A stretch of 12,822 nt of DNA from an uncultured Campylobacter sp. (lineage in GTDB: Bacteria > Campylobacterota > Campylobacteria > Campylobacterales > Campylobacteraceae), in NCBI RefSeq assembly GCF_938030785.1, contig NZ_CALHIK010000112.1, positions 1 through 12,822 of the forward strand. Reading direction: 5' to 3'. Each line of letters begins with the position of its first letter. The stretch's first letter is position 1. A model generated the notes under the pieces. It saw nothing but the letters and a program-made list of their open reading frames with translations, did not search any database and was not told the DNA's origin. A program made the position numbers and the translations under genes. Of this stretch, positions 1 to 7,393 are shown one piece after another.

Positions 1-575
1 TTGCGCGCATTTTGATGATCGGCATAATAGGCGTGCTCCCAAAGATCGCAGGCTAAAAGCGGAATTTTACCATGCACAATCGGCGTGTTCGCATTTTGCG
101 TCGCGATGATTTCTAAATTCGCACCGCGCTCATCGCACACGAGCCAGCACCAGCCGCTGCCAAAAAGCCCCAGCGCGCGCTTTAAAAACTCGCTTTTAAA
201 ATTTTCCATCCCGCCGAAAGCCTGCGCTAAAGCGTCCGCGAGCTCGCCGCTAGGCTCGCTTGGCTGCGCGATGCAGTCGAAGTAAAAATCGTGGTTGTAA
301 ATTTCAGAGGCGTTGTTAAAAATACGGCTAAAACCTAGGCAGATCCGATAGAGCTTTAAAATTTGCGCAAAATCGCACTCCTCGCCGCGCGTATCCTTGA
401 ACGACTGCGTGATGATCGTAAAAAGATCCGCGTTTTGTATCGGCGTGTCCGCAATATCTCGATTTAGAGCGGAGACGTAGTCCTCGCAAAGCCCGCCGTG
501 ATGAAATTTCAAACTCTGCAAGCTCGCGATTTTATTCGTGCGCGGATCAAAAGGCAGCGCCCTGGATCTAAACAC
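1..575 (-). CDS. Fe/Mn superoxide dismutase homologue, divergent, 3' end cut by window edge
   Basis: This gene encodes a homologue of the iron/manganese superoxide dismutases, which convert superoxide to oxygen and hydrogen peroxide. The 191 codons visible include the family landmarks: an LPFD start, the first metal His (H25) with the gateway Tyr (Y33), the NHDFYF metal His (H95), GSGWCWLV, and the DLWEHAYY block holding the last Asp and His ligands (D177, H181). It is unusual. The conserved HH pair that follows the first ligand in E. coli SodB (H30, H31) is Leu-Cys here. The second-sphere Gln69 aligns with Glu91. About 23 extra residues lie between Y33 and the NNASE segment. The start is GTG at 575, inside TAGTG, so it overlaps the stop of the upstream acidic gene by one base; GAGGA lies 7 bases upstream. 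Homology is certain, but enzymatic activity is not. The C-terminus lies outside the window. Confidence 0.88.
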   Translation of the reverse strand, partial: MFRSRALPFDPRTNKIASLQSLKFHHGGLCEDYVSALNRDIADTPIQNADLFTIITQSFKDTRGEECDFAQILKLYRICLGFSRIFNNASEIYNHDFYFDCIAQPSEPSGELADALAQAFGGMENFKSEFLKRALGLFGSGWCWLVCDERGANLEIIATQNANTPIVHGKIPLLACDLWEHAYYADHQNAR

Positions 576-748
576 TAATAATCCTCGTCGCCGAAATTGT
601 TATAATCGTTGAATCCGTCCTCGTCGTCGTAGCTGTAATCGTCCTCGTCGTAGTTGTAGCCGTAGTTCTCCTCGCCGCTAAGCAAGTCGTCGTCCTCGTA
701 CTCGTCCTCATTGAAGTCTTCATCTTCGAAATCATCGAAATCAGCCAT
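575..748 (-). CDS. 57-residue highly acidic protein, function unknown
   Basis: I do not recognise a family. The product has 57 residues, of which 28 are Asp or Glu and 13 are Phe or Tyr; there is no Lys, Arg, His, Cys or Pro. It has no signal peptide or membrane segment and would be strongly anionic and probably disordered, with repeated D/E-aromatic units. I start it at the MADF methionine (748), because GAGGAGGG sits at ideal spacing upstream. An in-frame ATG at 763 would add five residues but has no comparable site. The start overlaps the end of the MscS gene by 8 bases, and the stop overlaps the SOD-like GTG by one base, so it is embedded in a coupled operon. Poly-acidic proteins can be nucleic-acid mimics, metal-binding tails or chaperones. 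Nothing in the sequence chooses between these. Confidence 0.75.
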   Translation of the reverse strand: MADFDDFEDEDFNEDEYEDDDLLSGEENYGYNYDEDDYSYDDEDGFNDYNNFGDEDY

Positions 749-2843
749 CTTTGCCCTCCTCATTTTTATTTAAATTTGCGTCGTTATCATACTCGACTTT
801 CGGAAATTTTTCAATATAAACGCTCTGAGACGGGAAGGCAAACGATAGCCCGTTTTGCTCCACGATCTCCATTATTTTAAATAAAATATCTTCTTTTGTT
901 TGGACGAAATTCGCCCACACCACGGTCTTTGTAAAGCAGTAAACCAAAATATTAATGGACGAATCCCCAAAGCCGTCCAGCGCAACGAACAGCGTGCTTT
1001 TATAGCCAGCCAAATCATCGATAGAGACCATGTTTTGCCTGTATCTCATTCTAAAATCGCGAGAATTTAGCGCCGTATCGGCAGACTGCGCGATATCCGG
1101 GTGCGCTTTTAACATCTCTCTGATGTCGTTTACGCACTTTCGCAGTTGAGCCGCGCTCGCACCGTATTCGACGCCCACGGTAAGCTTTAAAATTCGTCCT
1201 ACTTTTCTGCGGTTCCAGTTTTTAATATTTTGCGCCATTATGTTGGAGTTCGGCACAAAAACAAGAGCGTTATCAAAGGTTCTGATCGTGGTCTTTCTAA
1301 AGCCCGTTTCGACGACGTTTCCCTCCACGTCGCCCAATACGACCCAATCGCCTTGCGAAAACGAGTTATCAAACAGCAGCAGCACGGAGGAGAAGAAATT
1401 TGCGATAATGTCCTTGGTCGCAAACGCGATCGCAAGTCCGCCGATTCCAAGCGACGCCATAAGCGCCGAGATATCAAAGCCAAGGCGTTCTAGCACCAAA
1501 AGCGCGGCGATGATGACTACGATGACGTATAAAATTTTAACGACCAAATTTATAATGTCTTTTCTGACGCCTTTTTTCGTGATGTTTCCGAGCACGACGA
1601 TACCGTAGCCGTCGATGATTTCGATTACGAGCCATGCCCAAAGCACCACGTAAACGATCGAGAATAAATTTGCAAATTTTATCGGCACAGGCGCCGGATA
1701 ATAAAATATACTAAGACAGATATCGACCGAATAAGCAATCAGCAAAATACCCATCGGACGCTTGATAATGCCTACTACTTGCGTTTTTAGAGTTTCGCTA
1801 TCCAGAGAAAAGCTTTTATTAAAGAATTTAAATACGAAATAGATGATGTTAGCAAGCAATCTGCGAAGCGAGTAGAAAAACAGCGTAATCAGCGTGATTA
1901 GAATGAACTTGCCGAAATTTACGTGGCTGAGTTTAAACGGAATTTTATCGTTGATATAATCGATCACCGATTTAAAATTTAGACTCGTAAAAACTACGTT
2001 AGTCGCGAGCAGATCGCTATTTCGCGCGAGATATTCAAGCACCTCGTCGTAAGTCTGCTTATCGTTTTTCAAATCGTTTATCTTGGCATCTAAGGCGTCC
2101 ACCTGCCCTTGATTGCTTAGATTATTTTTCAGATCGGCAAGCTTGGAAAAATCCCTCGTTTGTAAATTTAATATCGTACCGCTTAGCTCGCTCTCCAGCT
2201 CGCTTCTATTGGCGCCGTTTACAAACATATTTTCAATCTTCATAAGCGAAGTATAAAAGATCTCCGACATCTCCATCTTTTCAAGATCCGCGCTCGCGTT
2301 GATATATTCGGCGGAATTTTGCCTTTTGGCGTATCTTTTAAGCGTGCTTTGGATGCTCTTTTTATTCTCAGCGTAGGACATCACCGCTTCGATATCCATA
2401 TCTTGCTGCGTGATAGCAAAAGGCAGGCGATCGAAAAGCTTCGCTTTGTTTCTCTCGATCGCGTCCAGCTCGTTTTTGCTCGCATTTTTATCGCCGCTTG
2501 CAAGCAGGGAGTTTTTTTGTAAATTTAACTTTTTGATCTCGTTCACGACCGAAATCAGCGTCACGTCGCTTGCGCTTTTTTTCTGCGAAGTCTCGGTTTT
2601 AGCGACCTTTTCCGCGATTAGATCTATCACTTCGCTCTTGTTGCCGTCTTCGCTTCCCAGCGAGCCGGATAGGATTTTCGTTACCTCTTTTTTGATCTCG
2701 GTTTTATTGTGCTCGACCGTAGAATTTGTTTCGCTCGCGGCGGTCGAATTGCTCTCTACGAAATTGGTTAAATTTGAATCCTCCGCCGCACCCAGCGTAA
2801 ATAAAAGGCAGCTTGCTAAAAAGCAGATTATCGATTTTTTCAT
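741..2843 (-). CDS. MscS-family mechanosensitive channel with long periplasmic N-terminal domain
   Basis: This is a small-conductance mechanosensitive channel family protein, expected in the inner membrane, where it would open under membrane tension to release solutes during osmotic downshock. Residues 1-20 form a signal peptide (MKK, hydrophobic core, LGAA). Residues 21-305 are polar, Lys/Glu/Asn-rich and largely helical, probably a periplasmic coiled-coil region. Membrane segments lie near 312-333, 354-381, 392-415 and 430-452, followed by the Gly/Ala-rich pore helix at 458-492 (SLGIGGLAIAFATKD). The MscS beta domain (FSQGDWVVLGDVEGNVVETG) and the C-terminal alpha/beta vestibule (to about 675) follow. 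At 700 residues it is far longer than E. coli MscS (286) and belongs with the large MscS paralogues. Its ATG overlaps the carbonic anhydrase stop in an ATGA. It looks like the counterpart of C. jejuni Cj0238. Confidence 0.92.
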   Translation of the reverse strand: MKKSIICFLASCLLFTLGAAEDSNLTNFVESNSTAASETNSTVEHNKTEIKKEVTKILSGSLGSEDGNKSEVIDLIAEKVAKTETSQKKSASDVTLISVVNEIKKLNLQKNSLLASGDKNASKNELDAIERNKAKLFDRLPFAITQQDMDIEAVMSYAENKKSIQSTLKRYAKRQNSAEYINASADLEKMEMSEIFYTSLMKIENMFVNGANRSELESELSGTILNLQTRDFSKLADLKNNLSNQGQVDALDAKINDLKNDKQTYDEVLEYLARNSDLLATNVVFTSLNFKSVIDYINDKIPFKLSHVNFGKFILITLITLFFYSLRRLLANIIYFVFKFFNKSFSLDSETLKTQVVGIIKRPMGILLIAYSVDICLSIFYYPAPVPIKFANLFSIVYVVLWAWLVIEIIDGYGIVVLGNITKKGVRKDIINLVVKILYVIVVIIAALLVLERLGFDISALMASLGIGGLAIAFATKDIIANFFSSVLLLFDNSFSQGDWVVLGDVEGNVVETGFRKTTIRTFDNALVFVPNSNIMAQNIKNWNRRKVGRILKLTVGVEYGASAAQLRKCVNDIREMLKAHPDIAQSADTALNSRDFRMRYRQNMVSIDDLAGYKSTLFVALDGFGDSSINILVYCFTKTVVWANFVQTKEDILFKIMEIVEQNGLSFAFPSQSVYIEKFPKVEYDNDANLNKNEEGKDG

Positions 2844-3478
2844 AGCCCCGCTTCCTCGTTCAAAAGGGTAAAATGCGCCTCTTTTTCGTCGTAGTTAAAC
2901 AGCTCGCCCGTCTCGATGACGTAATGCCAGCCGTAAATTTTAACCTCGCCGCTTTCATACGCTTCTTTAATCCCGGGAAAGCTAAGTAAATTCTGCATGG
3001 AATTTATGATGTTTAGCCGTTCGGCGATCCATTCACGCTTATCTGCGTTTAAATTTGGAATTTTTAAAATTTGATCCTTCACCGGCTGCATTAAATTTAG
3101 CCAGCGCACCACATTCGGGATTTTTTCAAGTTTTTTAGCGTCGTAAAACAGCGCCGCGCAGCCGCCGCAGTTGCTGTGTCCGCAAACGATGATATTTTTG
3201 ATATTTAGCGAATACAGCGCGTATTCGATCGCCGCGGTCGTGGATACGTACTCCTCGCTGACGCGATACGGCGGCACGACATTTGCGATATTTCGCACGA
3301 CGAAAAGCTCGCCCGGAAGCGTCGAAGTAATCAGGCTCGGTACCACTCGCGAGTCGGAGCATCCGATAAAAAGGGTATGGGGTTTTTGTTTGTTCGCGAG
3401 AGTGCCGAAAAGCTCGGCGTGCTCGGCGAAATTTTCTTCCATAAATTTAATAGCTCCGCTTATTAACTGGCTAGGCAT
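2840..3478 (-). CDS. Beta-class carbonic anhydrase
   Basis: This enzyme interconverts CO2 and bicarbonate in the cytoplasm, which supplies bicarbonate to carboxylases and matters to capnophilic Campylobacter. The product has 212 residues, normal for the beta class. The zinc site is complete: C40, D42 and R44 in IGCSDSRVVPS, then H101 and C104 in CGHSNCGGC. The NIAN segment (63-66) and the TTAAIEYA helix also fit the family. The ATG at 3478 follows TAAGGAGAAAGT, an excellent ribosome binding site. It is the first gene of the minus-strand operon, and its TGA overlaps the ATG of the MscS gene. It corresponds to the C. jejuni gene variously called canB or cynT (Cj0237, recalled). I withhold a symbol because naming differs between species. 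Confidence 0.95.
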   Translation of the reverse strand: MPSQLISGAIKFMEENFAEHAELFGTLANKQKPHTLFIGCSDSRVVPSLITSTLPGELFVVRNIANVVPPYRVSEEYVSTTAAIEYALYSLNIKNIIVCGHSNCGGCAALFYDAKKLEKIPNVVRWLNLMQPVKDQILKIPNLNADKREWIAERLNIINSMQNLLSFPGIKEAYESGEVKIYGWHYVIETGELFNYDEKEAHFTLLNEEAGL

Positions 3479-3502
3479 ACTTTCTCCTTAAAAAAGTCGG
3501 AA

Positions 3503-3508
3503 ATTATA
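3503..3508 (-). promoter_or_regulatory. -10 box for the carbonic anhydrase operon
   Basis: The minus strand reads TATAAT here within an AT-rich run. This would place transcription start near 3496 and give a 5' leader of about 18 bases carrying the AAGGAG site. It is the only strong -10 box in the divergent gap, and the four tightly overlapping genes downstream probably depend on it. Confidence 0.6.
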
Positions 3509-3551
3509 TATCACTTTCATAAATAGATAGAATTTCGGAAATTTTTAATTA

Positions 3552-3577
3552 TATATTTACCAAACTTTCGCTAAACT
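3552..3577 (+). promoter_or_regulatory. Probable promoter for the BI-1/YccA gene
   Basis: Two candidate -10 boxes are present: TATATT at 3552-3557, and TAAACT at 3572-3577 inside CGCTAAACT. The second sits in the same sequence context (ACCAAACTTTCGCTA) as the better -10 box upstream of the TerC-family gene at 10491, so I favour it. Either leaves a leader that includes the GAAGGAGA ribosome binding site just before the ATG at 3610. Confidence 0.4.
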
Positions 3578-3609
3578 CCCCGCTCATAAACCATAAGAAG
3601 GAGACAAAC

Positions 3610-4305
3610 ATGAGTCTATATGACAGACGAAATTATGCGGACGGATACGAAGTATCTGACGCGTCGCTGGATCAAGGACGGATATCTAAGAACATCAAGG
3701 AAACCTATGCGCTTTTGACCGCCTCTATGGTCGCCGCTACTGCGGGAGCTTTCGTGGCGATGAATTTCGGCATTAGCCTAGCTCTTAATCCGATCGTATA
3801 TCTAATAGTTTTGATGGGACTGATATTTGGTATGCAAGCAGCCGTAAATCGCGGCGCCAACACGATCGCGCTAGTTTTGCTTTTTGCATTTACCTTTATC
3901 ACCGGTCTTACTATAGGCAAACTGATCGCTATATATATCGCAGCAGGCGCAGGCAGCGTAGTGACGCAGGCTTTCGTAACTACTGCAGTGGTTTTCGGCG
4001 CGCTTACCGTTTATGCGATGAACACCAAAACCCGCTTCGATTCGTGGGGCAAGCCGCTATTTATATCGCTTATAGCCATTATCGGTCTAAGCCTTTTGAA
4101 CTATTTCTTTTTCAGAAGCTCTATGCTTGATCTAGCGATTGCGGCGTTTTCGGCTTTAGTCTTTTCGATGTATATCATCTACGATACTAAAAATATCATA
4201 AACGGCACCTATGCCTCACCTATAATGGCCGCCGTGAGTATGTATCTAAACATCTACAATCTCTTCCTTGCGCTGCTAAGAATTTTCGGCGCAAGCAGAG
4301 ACTAA
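3610..4305 (+). CDS. Bax inhibitor-1/YccA family membrane protein
   Basis: This is a 231-residue multi-spanning inner-membrane protein of the BI-1 (TMBIM/YccA/YetJ) family. Members act as pH-sensitive calcium leak channels or, in YccA's case, modulate the FtsH protease. A soluble N-terminus of about 30 residues (DRRNYADGYEV) is followed by roughly seven hydrophobic segments, near 34-52, 61-77, 84-103, 105-120, 122-138, 149-168 and 172-191. The C-terminal family signature is clear: YIIYDTKNIINGTY with the conserved Asp192, then MAAVSMYLNIYNLFLALL and a short polar tail. The ATG follows GAAGGAGACAAAC. It stands divergent from the carbonic anhydrase and upstream of secG, the same arrangement I recall around C. 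jejuni Cj0236c. The exact substrate cannot be read from the sequence. Confidence 0.9.
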   Translation: MSLYDRRNYADGYEVSDASLDQGRISKNIKETYALLTASMVAATAGAFVAMNFGISLALNPIVYLIVLMGLIFGMQAAVNRGANTIALVLLFAFTFITGLTIGKLIAIYIAAGAGSVVTQAFVTTAVVFGALTVYAMNTKTRFDSWGKPLFISLIAIIGLSLLNYFFFRSSMLDLAIAAFSALVFSMYIIYDTKNIINGTYASPIMAAVSMYLNIYNLFLALLRIFGASRD

Positions 4306-4311
4306 ATTCTA

Positions 4312-4332
4312 TGCACCGCTTCGTGCGGTGCA
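4312..4332 (+). terminator. Hairpin after the BI-1/YccA gene
   Basis: A perfect 8-base-pair GC-rich stem (TGCACCGC with GCGGTGCA) closes a TTCGT loop seven bases after the stop codon. It is followed by CTCTTAACTT rather than a clean T-run, so it is probably a modest intrinsic terminator or an mRNA 3' end stabiliser. Confidence 0.6.
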
Positions 4333-4362
4333 CTCTTAACTTAAAATTTATAAATCTTTTAT

Positions 4363-4368
4363 TATAAT
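4363..4368 (+). promoter_or_regulatory. -10 box for secG
   Basis: TATAAT lies in ATTATAATCGCG, 32 bases before the GTG start of secG, behind a T-rich stretch typical of Campylobacter promoters, which often lack a -35 box. Confidence 0.6.
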
Positions 4369-4399
4369 CGCGAATTCAATTTTTTCAAAAGGTTTTATA

Positions 4400-4921
4400 G
4401 TGACTACGTTATTTTTGGTTTTGCAGGTCGTTTTTGCCGTCATCATCACCGTTTCGGTCTTATTACAAAAAAGCTCATCCATAGGACTTGGCGCATACAG
4501 CGGAAGCAACGAAAGCTTATTCGGAGCAAAGGGTCCGGCGGGATTTTTAGCTAAATTTACGGCATTTATGGGAATTTTATTCGTGATAAATACGCTCGTG
4601 CTTGCATATTTCTATCAACAAGACGCCAAGACCTCCGTCGTAGATCGCGTAAAGATCGAAGCAAATGCTACTAAATCCGTGCCAAACGCCGTTCCGGGCG
4701 TGCCGTCCATTCCTAATTCCGGCGCAAAGTCTAATTTCGCTCCAACAAGCACCGAAGCGAGTCCAGTAAATAGTAGCGAGGCAAATTCAACAGCTCCGAA
4801 GATCGAAGCGCCCGTAGCTCCTGCGACCGATACTGCCGCACCTACCGAATCGCAAGCATCAAGCGCCGCAAGCGATACCAATGCGAGCGCCGCTTCCGCA
4901 GATCAAAACACAACCAAATAA
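4400..4921 (+). CDS. secG: Preprotein translocase subunit SecG
   Basis: SecG is the small accessory subunit of the SecYEG export channel in the inner membrane. Two transmembrane helices (about 3-22 and 50-72) flank the diagnostic cytoplasmic loop LLQKSSSIGLGAYSG, with SLFGAKGPAGFLAKFTA leading into the second helix. The protein has 173 residues, against about 110 in E. coli. The excess is a tail from about residue 78 rich in Ala, Ser, Thr, Pro and Asn, low in complexity and probably disordered. The start is GTG, with AAAAGG upstream. It is followed by a strong hairpin and then frr, the order I recall in C. jejuni. The family call is secure; the tail's role is unknown. Confidence 0.93.
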   Translation: MTTLFLVLQVVFAVIITVSVLLQKSSSIGLGAYSGSNESLFGAKGPAGFLAKFTAFMGILFVINTLVLAYFYQQDAKTSVVDRVKIEANATKSVPNAVPGVPSIPNSGAKSNFAPTSTEASPVNSSEANSTAPKIEAPVAPATDTAAPTESQASSAASDTNASAASADQNTTK

Positions 4922-4936
4922 ACTCTAAATTTTAAA

Positions 4937-4967
4937 ATTTAAAAGCGCAAAATCCGCGCTTTTAAAT
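4937..4967 (+). terminator. Rho-independent terminator after secG
   Basis: A perfect 12-base-pair stem (ATTTAAAAGCGC with GCGCTTTTAAAT) closes a 7-base loop. The rising arm ends in GCGC, and the falling arm supplies the T-run and then AAATGCTATTCTTATTTTTTT. It separates secG from the frr promoter and may also work on the opposite strand. Confidence 0.8.
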
Positions 4968-4989
4968 GCTATTCTTATTTTTTTAACGC

Positions 4990-4995
4990 TATAAT
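4990..4995 (+). promoter_or_regulatory. -10 box for frr
   Basis: TATAAT is found in ACGCTATAATTTCGC directly behind TTTTTTTAA, 28 bases before the frr ATG. The GCTATAAT form and the upstream T-run match the Campylobacter sigma-70 pattern. Confidence 0.65.
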
Positions 4996-5022
4996 TTCGC
5001 AAATTTTATTTAAAGGATTTGA

Positions 5023-5580
5023 ATGCTAGAAGCTATCTACAAAGAGCAAAGAGCAAACGGCGATCGAGCTATCGAGGCTTTGAAAAAGGACTTTACGACG
5101 CTACGTACCGGCAAGGTGAGCGTGGCGATCCTAGATCATATTTTCGTGGATTATTACGGCTCGCAAACTCCGCTAAATCAGGTCGCGACCGTCCTTTCGA
5201 CCGATGCGGTAACGATTTCAATCACGCCGTGGGAAAAACCGATGCTAAAGACGATCGAAAGCGCGATCGCAGCGGCAAATATCGGCGTCAATCCGACTAA
5301 CGACGGCGAGAGCGTGAAGCTCTTTTTCCCGCCGATGACGGTCGAGCAACGCCAAGAAAACGCCAAAAAAGCTAAAGCGATGGGCGAGAAGGCCAAAATC
5401 GGCATCCGCAACGTTCGCAAAGACGCCAACGACGAGATTAAAAAGCTCGAAAAAGACAAAGCGATCTCCGAAGACGACGCTAAAAAGGGCTACGACGAGG
5501 TGCAAAAGATCACTGACTCTTACTCAAGCAAGATCGACGACGCAGTCAAGGCCAAAGAAGCCGAGCTTTTGAAGGTCTAA
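5023..5580 (+). CDS. frr: Ribosome recycling factor
   Basis: RRF works with EF-G to split the post-termination ribosome so that its subunits can be reused. The 185-residue length is exactly typical. The three-helix domain I is recognisable at both ends, and the ITPWEKPMLKTIE and NDGESVKLFFPPMTVEQR segments mark the domain II region and the return to domain I. The conserved arginines of the ribosome-binding helix are present as R110, R129 and R132 (IRNVRKDAND). The ATG follows AAAGGATTTGA. The gene has its own promoter and contains none of the RAATTY words that fill the surrounding DNA, in keeping with strong constraint on its protein sequence. Confidence 0.97.
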   Translation: MLEAIYKEQRANGDRAIEALKKDFTTLRTGKVSVAILDHIFVDYYGSQTPLNQVATVLSTDAVTISITPWEKPMLKTIESAIAAANIGVNPTNDGESVKLFFPPMTVEQRQENAKKAKAMGEKAKIGIRNVRKDANDEIKKLEKDKAISEDDAKKGYDEVQKITDSYSSKIDDAVKAKEAELLKV

Positions 5581-5723
5581 ATTTCTAAAATTTTATCCTT
5601 TAGCCGCGCCGTTTCGCTCACGAAGGATTCGGCGTTTTATATGAGCGGGGCTGCGTCTGCTCCGCTTCGGCTCCAGTCCTTGGGGCCCGCCAAGCTTTAC
5701 CGCAAATCACCGAAGGAGCGCAT
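5581..5723 (+). other. Gap between frr and the DUF4153 gene, with two weak hairpins
   Basis: No gene is visible. A stem AGCGGGGC/GCTCCGCT with one G-T pair lies at 5644-5666. A smaller stem CTTGG/CCAAG lies at 5679-5694. Neither is followed by a clear T-run, so they are poor intrinsic terminators, though they could slow transcription after frr. The gap ends in GAAGGAG, the ribosome binding site of the next gene. I see no convincing -10 box, so read-through from frr is likely. Confidence 0.35.
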
Positions 5724-7367
5724 TTGCACTTTAATTTCATAAATTTACTCTTCCCGCGCAGCACGCCCCGGGACTCCGAGCCGCGCCGAGCTCTCATCGT
5801 GCAGATGCTCCATTCTTTTAAGCGCACCTTTAAAGCGCACAAGATCGAATCCTGCGTCATCATCGCTTTTTCCCTACTTTACGCCGTTTCGCCGAACTAT
5901 ATTTTAGAGGGCTATAGCAACGAGACGACCTCGCACGAAATTTACCTCCATCTGCCTCTATTTTTGATCGCGATCTATCTTTGCCGCCGCGCGAAGCTAG
6001 CCTATGCCGCAGCCGCACTGATCCCGATTGTAGGTACGCTTGCGCTGGTTTTATACGACCCAAACGGCACGCAGTCTTTAGTTTTATTCGTAGTAGCCTT
6101 CGTGCTGCTACTTAGCGACGGCTTTTTGAAAGAGAATGAAAACTTCGTCCGCGCCGCGCTGCGAAAACTCCTAAATTTAGCCCTAGCTGCGATCGTCGCA
6201 CTTGTGTTTCTGCTCGTTTGCGTGCTGGTTTTTAACGGACTTGAGTATCTATTCGGGTTTCCATGGCCGCCGGAGGAAAAATTTTACACAATCTGCTTCT
6301 TTGCGCTTAGCTCGTGGATTTTTATGGCGAATGAGGATGAGCCGAAAGCCGTAAACGCCCAATTTTTAGAAAAAATTTTATATTTTTTGCTCACGCCCGC
6401 ACTCGCGCTTTATACGATCATCCTTTACGCCTATATCGTGCGCATCGCGCTATTTAGCGGTCTGCCGCGCGGCGGAGTGGCCTACATCGTGCTTAACTAC
6501 CTCGCCTGCGGCTTTATCTTGCAGGCGCTCTTTTTGGCGTCGCTACATCGCAGATGGGAGAAATTTTACCGCTTTTTCGCACTTCTTGCCGTAGCGCCGA
6601 TCGCGCTTTTGTGGCTTGGTATCGCAGAGCGCGTCGGCGAATACGGCCTCACGCCGGAGCGAATATATCTTTGCGGACTAGCCGCGCTTGCGAGCGTCAT
6701 TTATGCGATGAGGCTGAGCAAAATTCTATTTTCATACCGCACGGTTGCCGTTTTGTTCGTATCTGCTCTGATCGTGCTATTCTTTGTCATCGATACGAAG
6801 CAAATCACGCTATACTCGCAACTTCCGCGCTTTAATGCGCTCGTTAGCGAGCTAGGTATAACGCCGCAAAATTTTAAAACTCAACTCCGCAAGATCGACC
6901 AAGACAGCCTTAGCAAGCTACGCGACCTCGCGGGCACTATCAGAAGAAGCGGCGGCGAGTTTAAGCCTATCCCGCAGCTTTTGGACGATCAGGTCTACTC
7001 GAGCTATTCAAAATTTTATAGCAAAAACTTTTGGCTAAATTTAAACGTAACGCGATTTGATATTTCAAAATATAAAAGTATGATCGCCTTGGACGGTAAG
7101 GTTTACTGTAGCGCCAAATGCCGCATTACGGCGGACGGATTTGACGAGCAGATAGATGTGAACGCGCATCTTAGGCGCGCGCTGCAAGAAGCGGGAGCGG
7201 ATCCGGATACCGAGCAAACGCAGGACTTCGTGCAAAAGCTCGCACCGCGTATTTTGCAGGTAGGAAGCGGAGGTCGTCTCATCATTTTCGAGCGCCTTAG
7301 CGTAAACTTCAGCGAGAGCGGCTATGAAGCAAGAAGCTTCGACGGCGCAATCGTTTTAGAAAAATAG
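5724..7367 (+). CDS. DUF4153-type polytopic membrane protein with C-terminal soluble domain
   Basis: This is an inner-membrane protein of 547 residues and unknown function. About eleven hydrophobic segments are visible, near 41-60, 77-88, 92-110, 117-131, 148-172, 186-203, 217-243, 250-272, 281-300, 312-328 and 340-356. Residues about 213-330 match the DUF4153 core pattern as I know it: LYTIILYAYIVRI, GLPRGGVAYIVL, HRRWEKFYRFF, and the RVGEYGLTPERIY signature. From about 360 onwards comes a non-membrane domain of some 190 residues, with no family I recognise and a Cys pair at 462/466. The start is TTG at 5724, chosen because AAGGAG lies 5 bases upstream; an ATG at codon 28 is the alternative. 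In C. jejuni, as I recall, frr and pyrE are adjacent, so this gene appears to be an insertion. Confidence 0.8.
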   Translation: MHFNFINLLFPRSTPRDSEPRRALIVQMLHSFKRTFKAHKIESCVIIAFSLLYAVSPNYILEGYSNETTSHEIYLHLPLFLIAIYLCRRAKLAYAAAALIPIVGTLALVLYDPNGTQSLVLFVVAFVLLLSDGFLKENENFVRAALRKLLNLALAAIVALVFLLVCVLVFNGLEYLFGFPWPPEEKFYTICFFALSSWIFMANEDEPKAVNAQFLEKILYFLLTPALALYTIILYAYIVRIALFSGLPRGGVAYIVLNYLACGFILQALFLASLHRRWEKFYRFFALLAVAPIALLWLGIAERVGEYGLTPERIYLCGLAALASVIYAMRLSKILFSYRTVAVLFVSALIVLFFVIDTKQITLYSQLPRFNALVSELGITPQNFKTQLRKIDQDSLSKLRDLAGTIRRSGGEFKPIPQLLDDQVYSSYSKFYSKNFWLNLNVTRFDISKYKSMIALDGKVYCSAKCRITADGFDEQIDVNAHLRRALQEAGADPDTEQTQDFVQKLAPRILQVGSGGRLIIFERLSVNFSESGYEARSFDGAIVLEK

Positions 7368-7387
7368 TCTCTTAAGCGCGGTTGAGA

Positions 7388-7393
7388 TAAAAT
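7388..7393 (+). promoter_or_regulatory. Possible -10 box for pyrE
   Basis: TAAAAT in GAGATAAAATTCCGC lies 26 bases before the pyrE ATG, in the short gap after the DUF4153 gene. It is one mismatch from TATAAT. Read-through from upstream is also possible. Confidence 0.4.

Noticed and set aside
85..285. Plus-strand 66-codon frame over the SOD-like gene
   Set aside because: The minus strand encodes clear SOD motifs through this region, so the plus frame is a shadow.
1230..1608. Overlapping plus- and minus-strand frames of 81-122 codons inside the MscS gene
   Set aside because: They fall over the conserved MscS pore and beta domain, have unlikely amino acid composition, and lack start signals.
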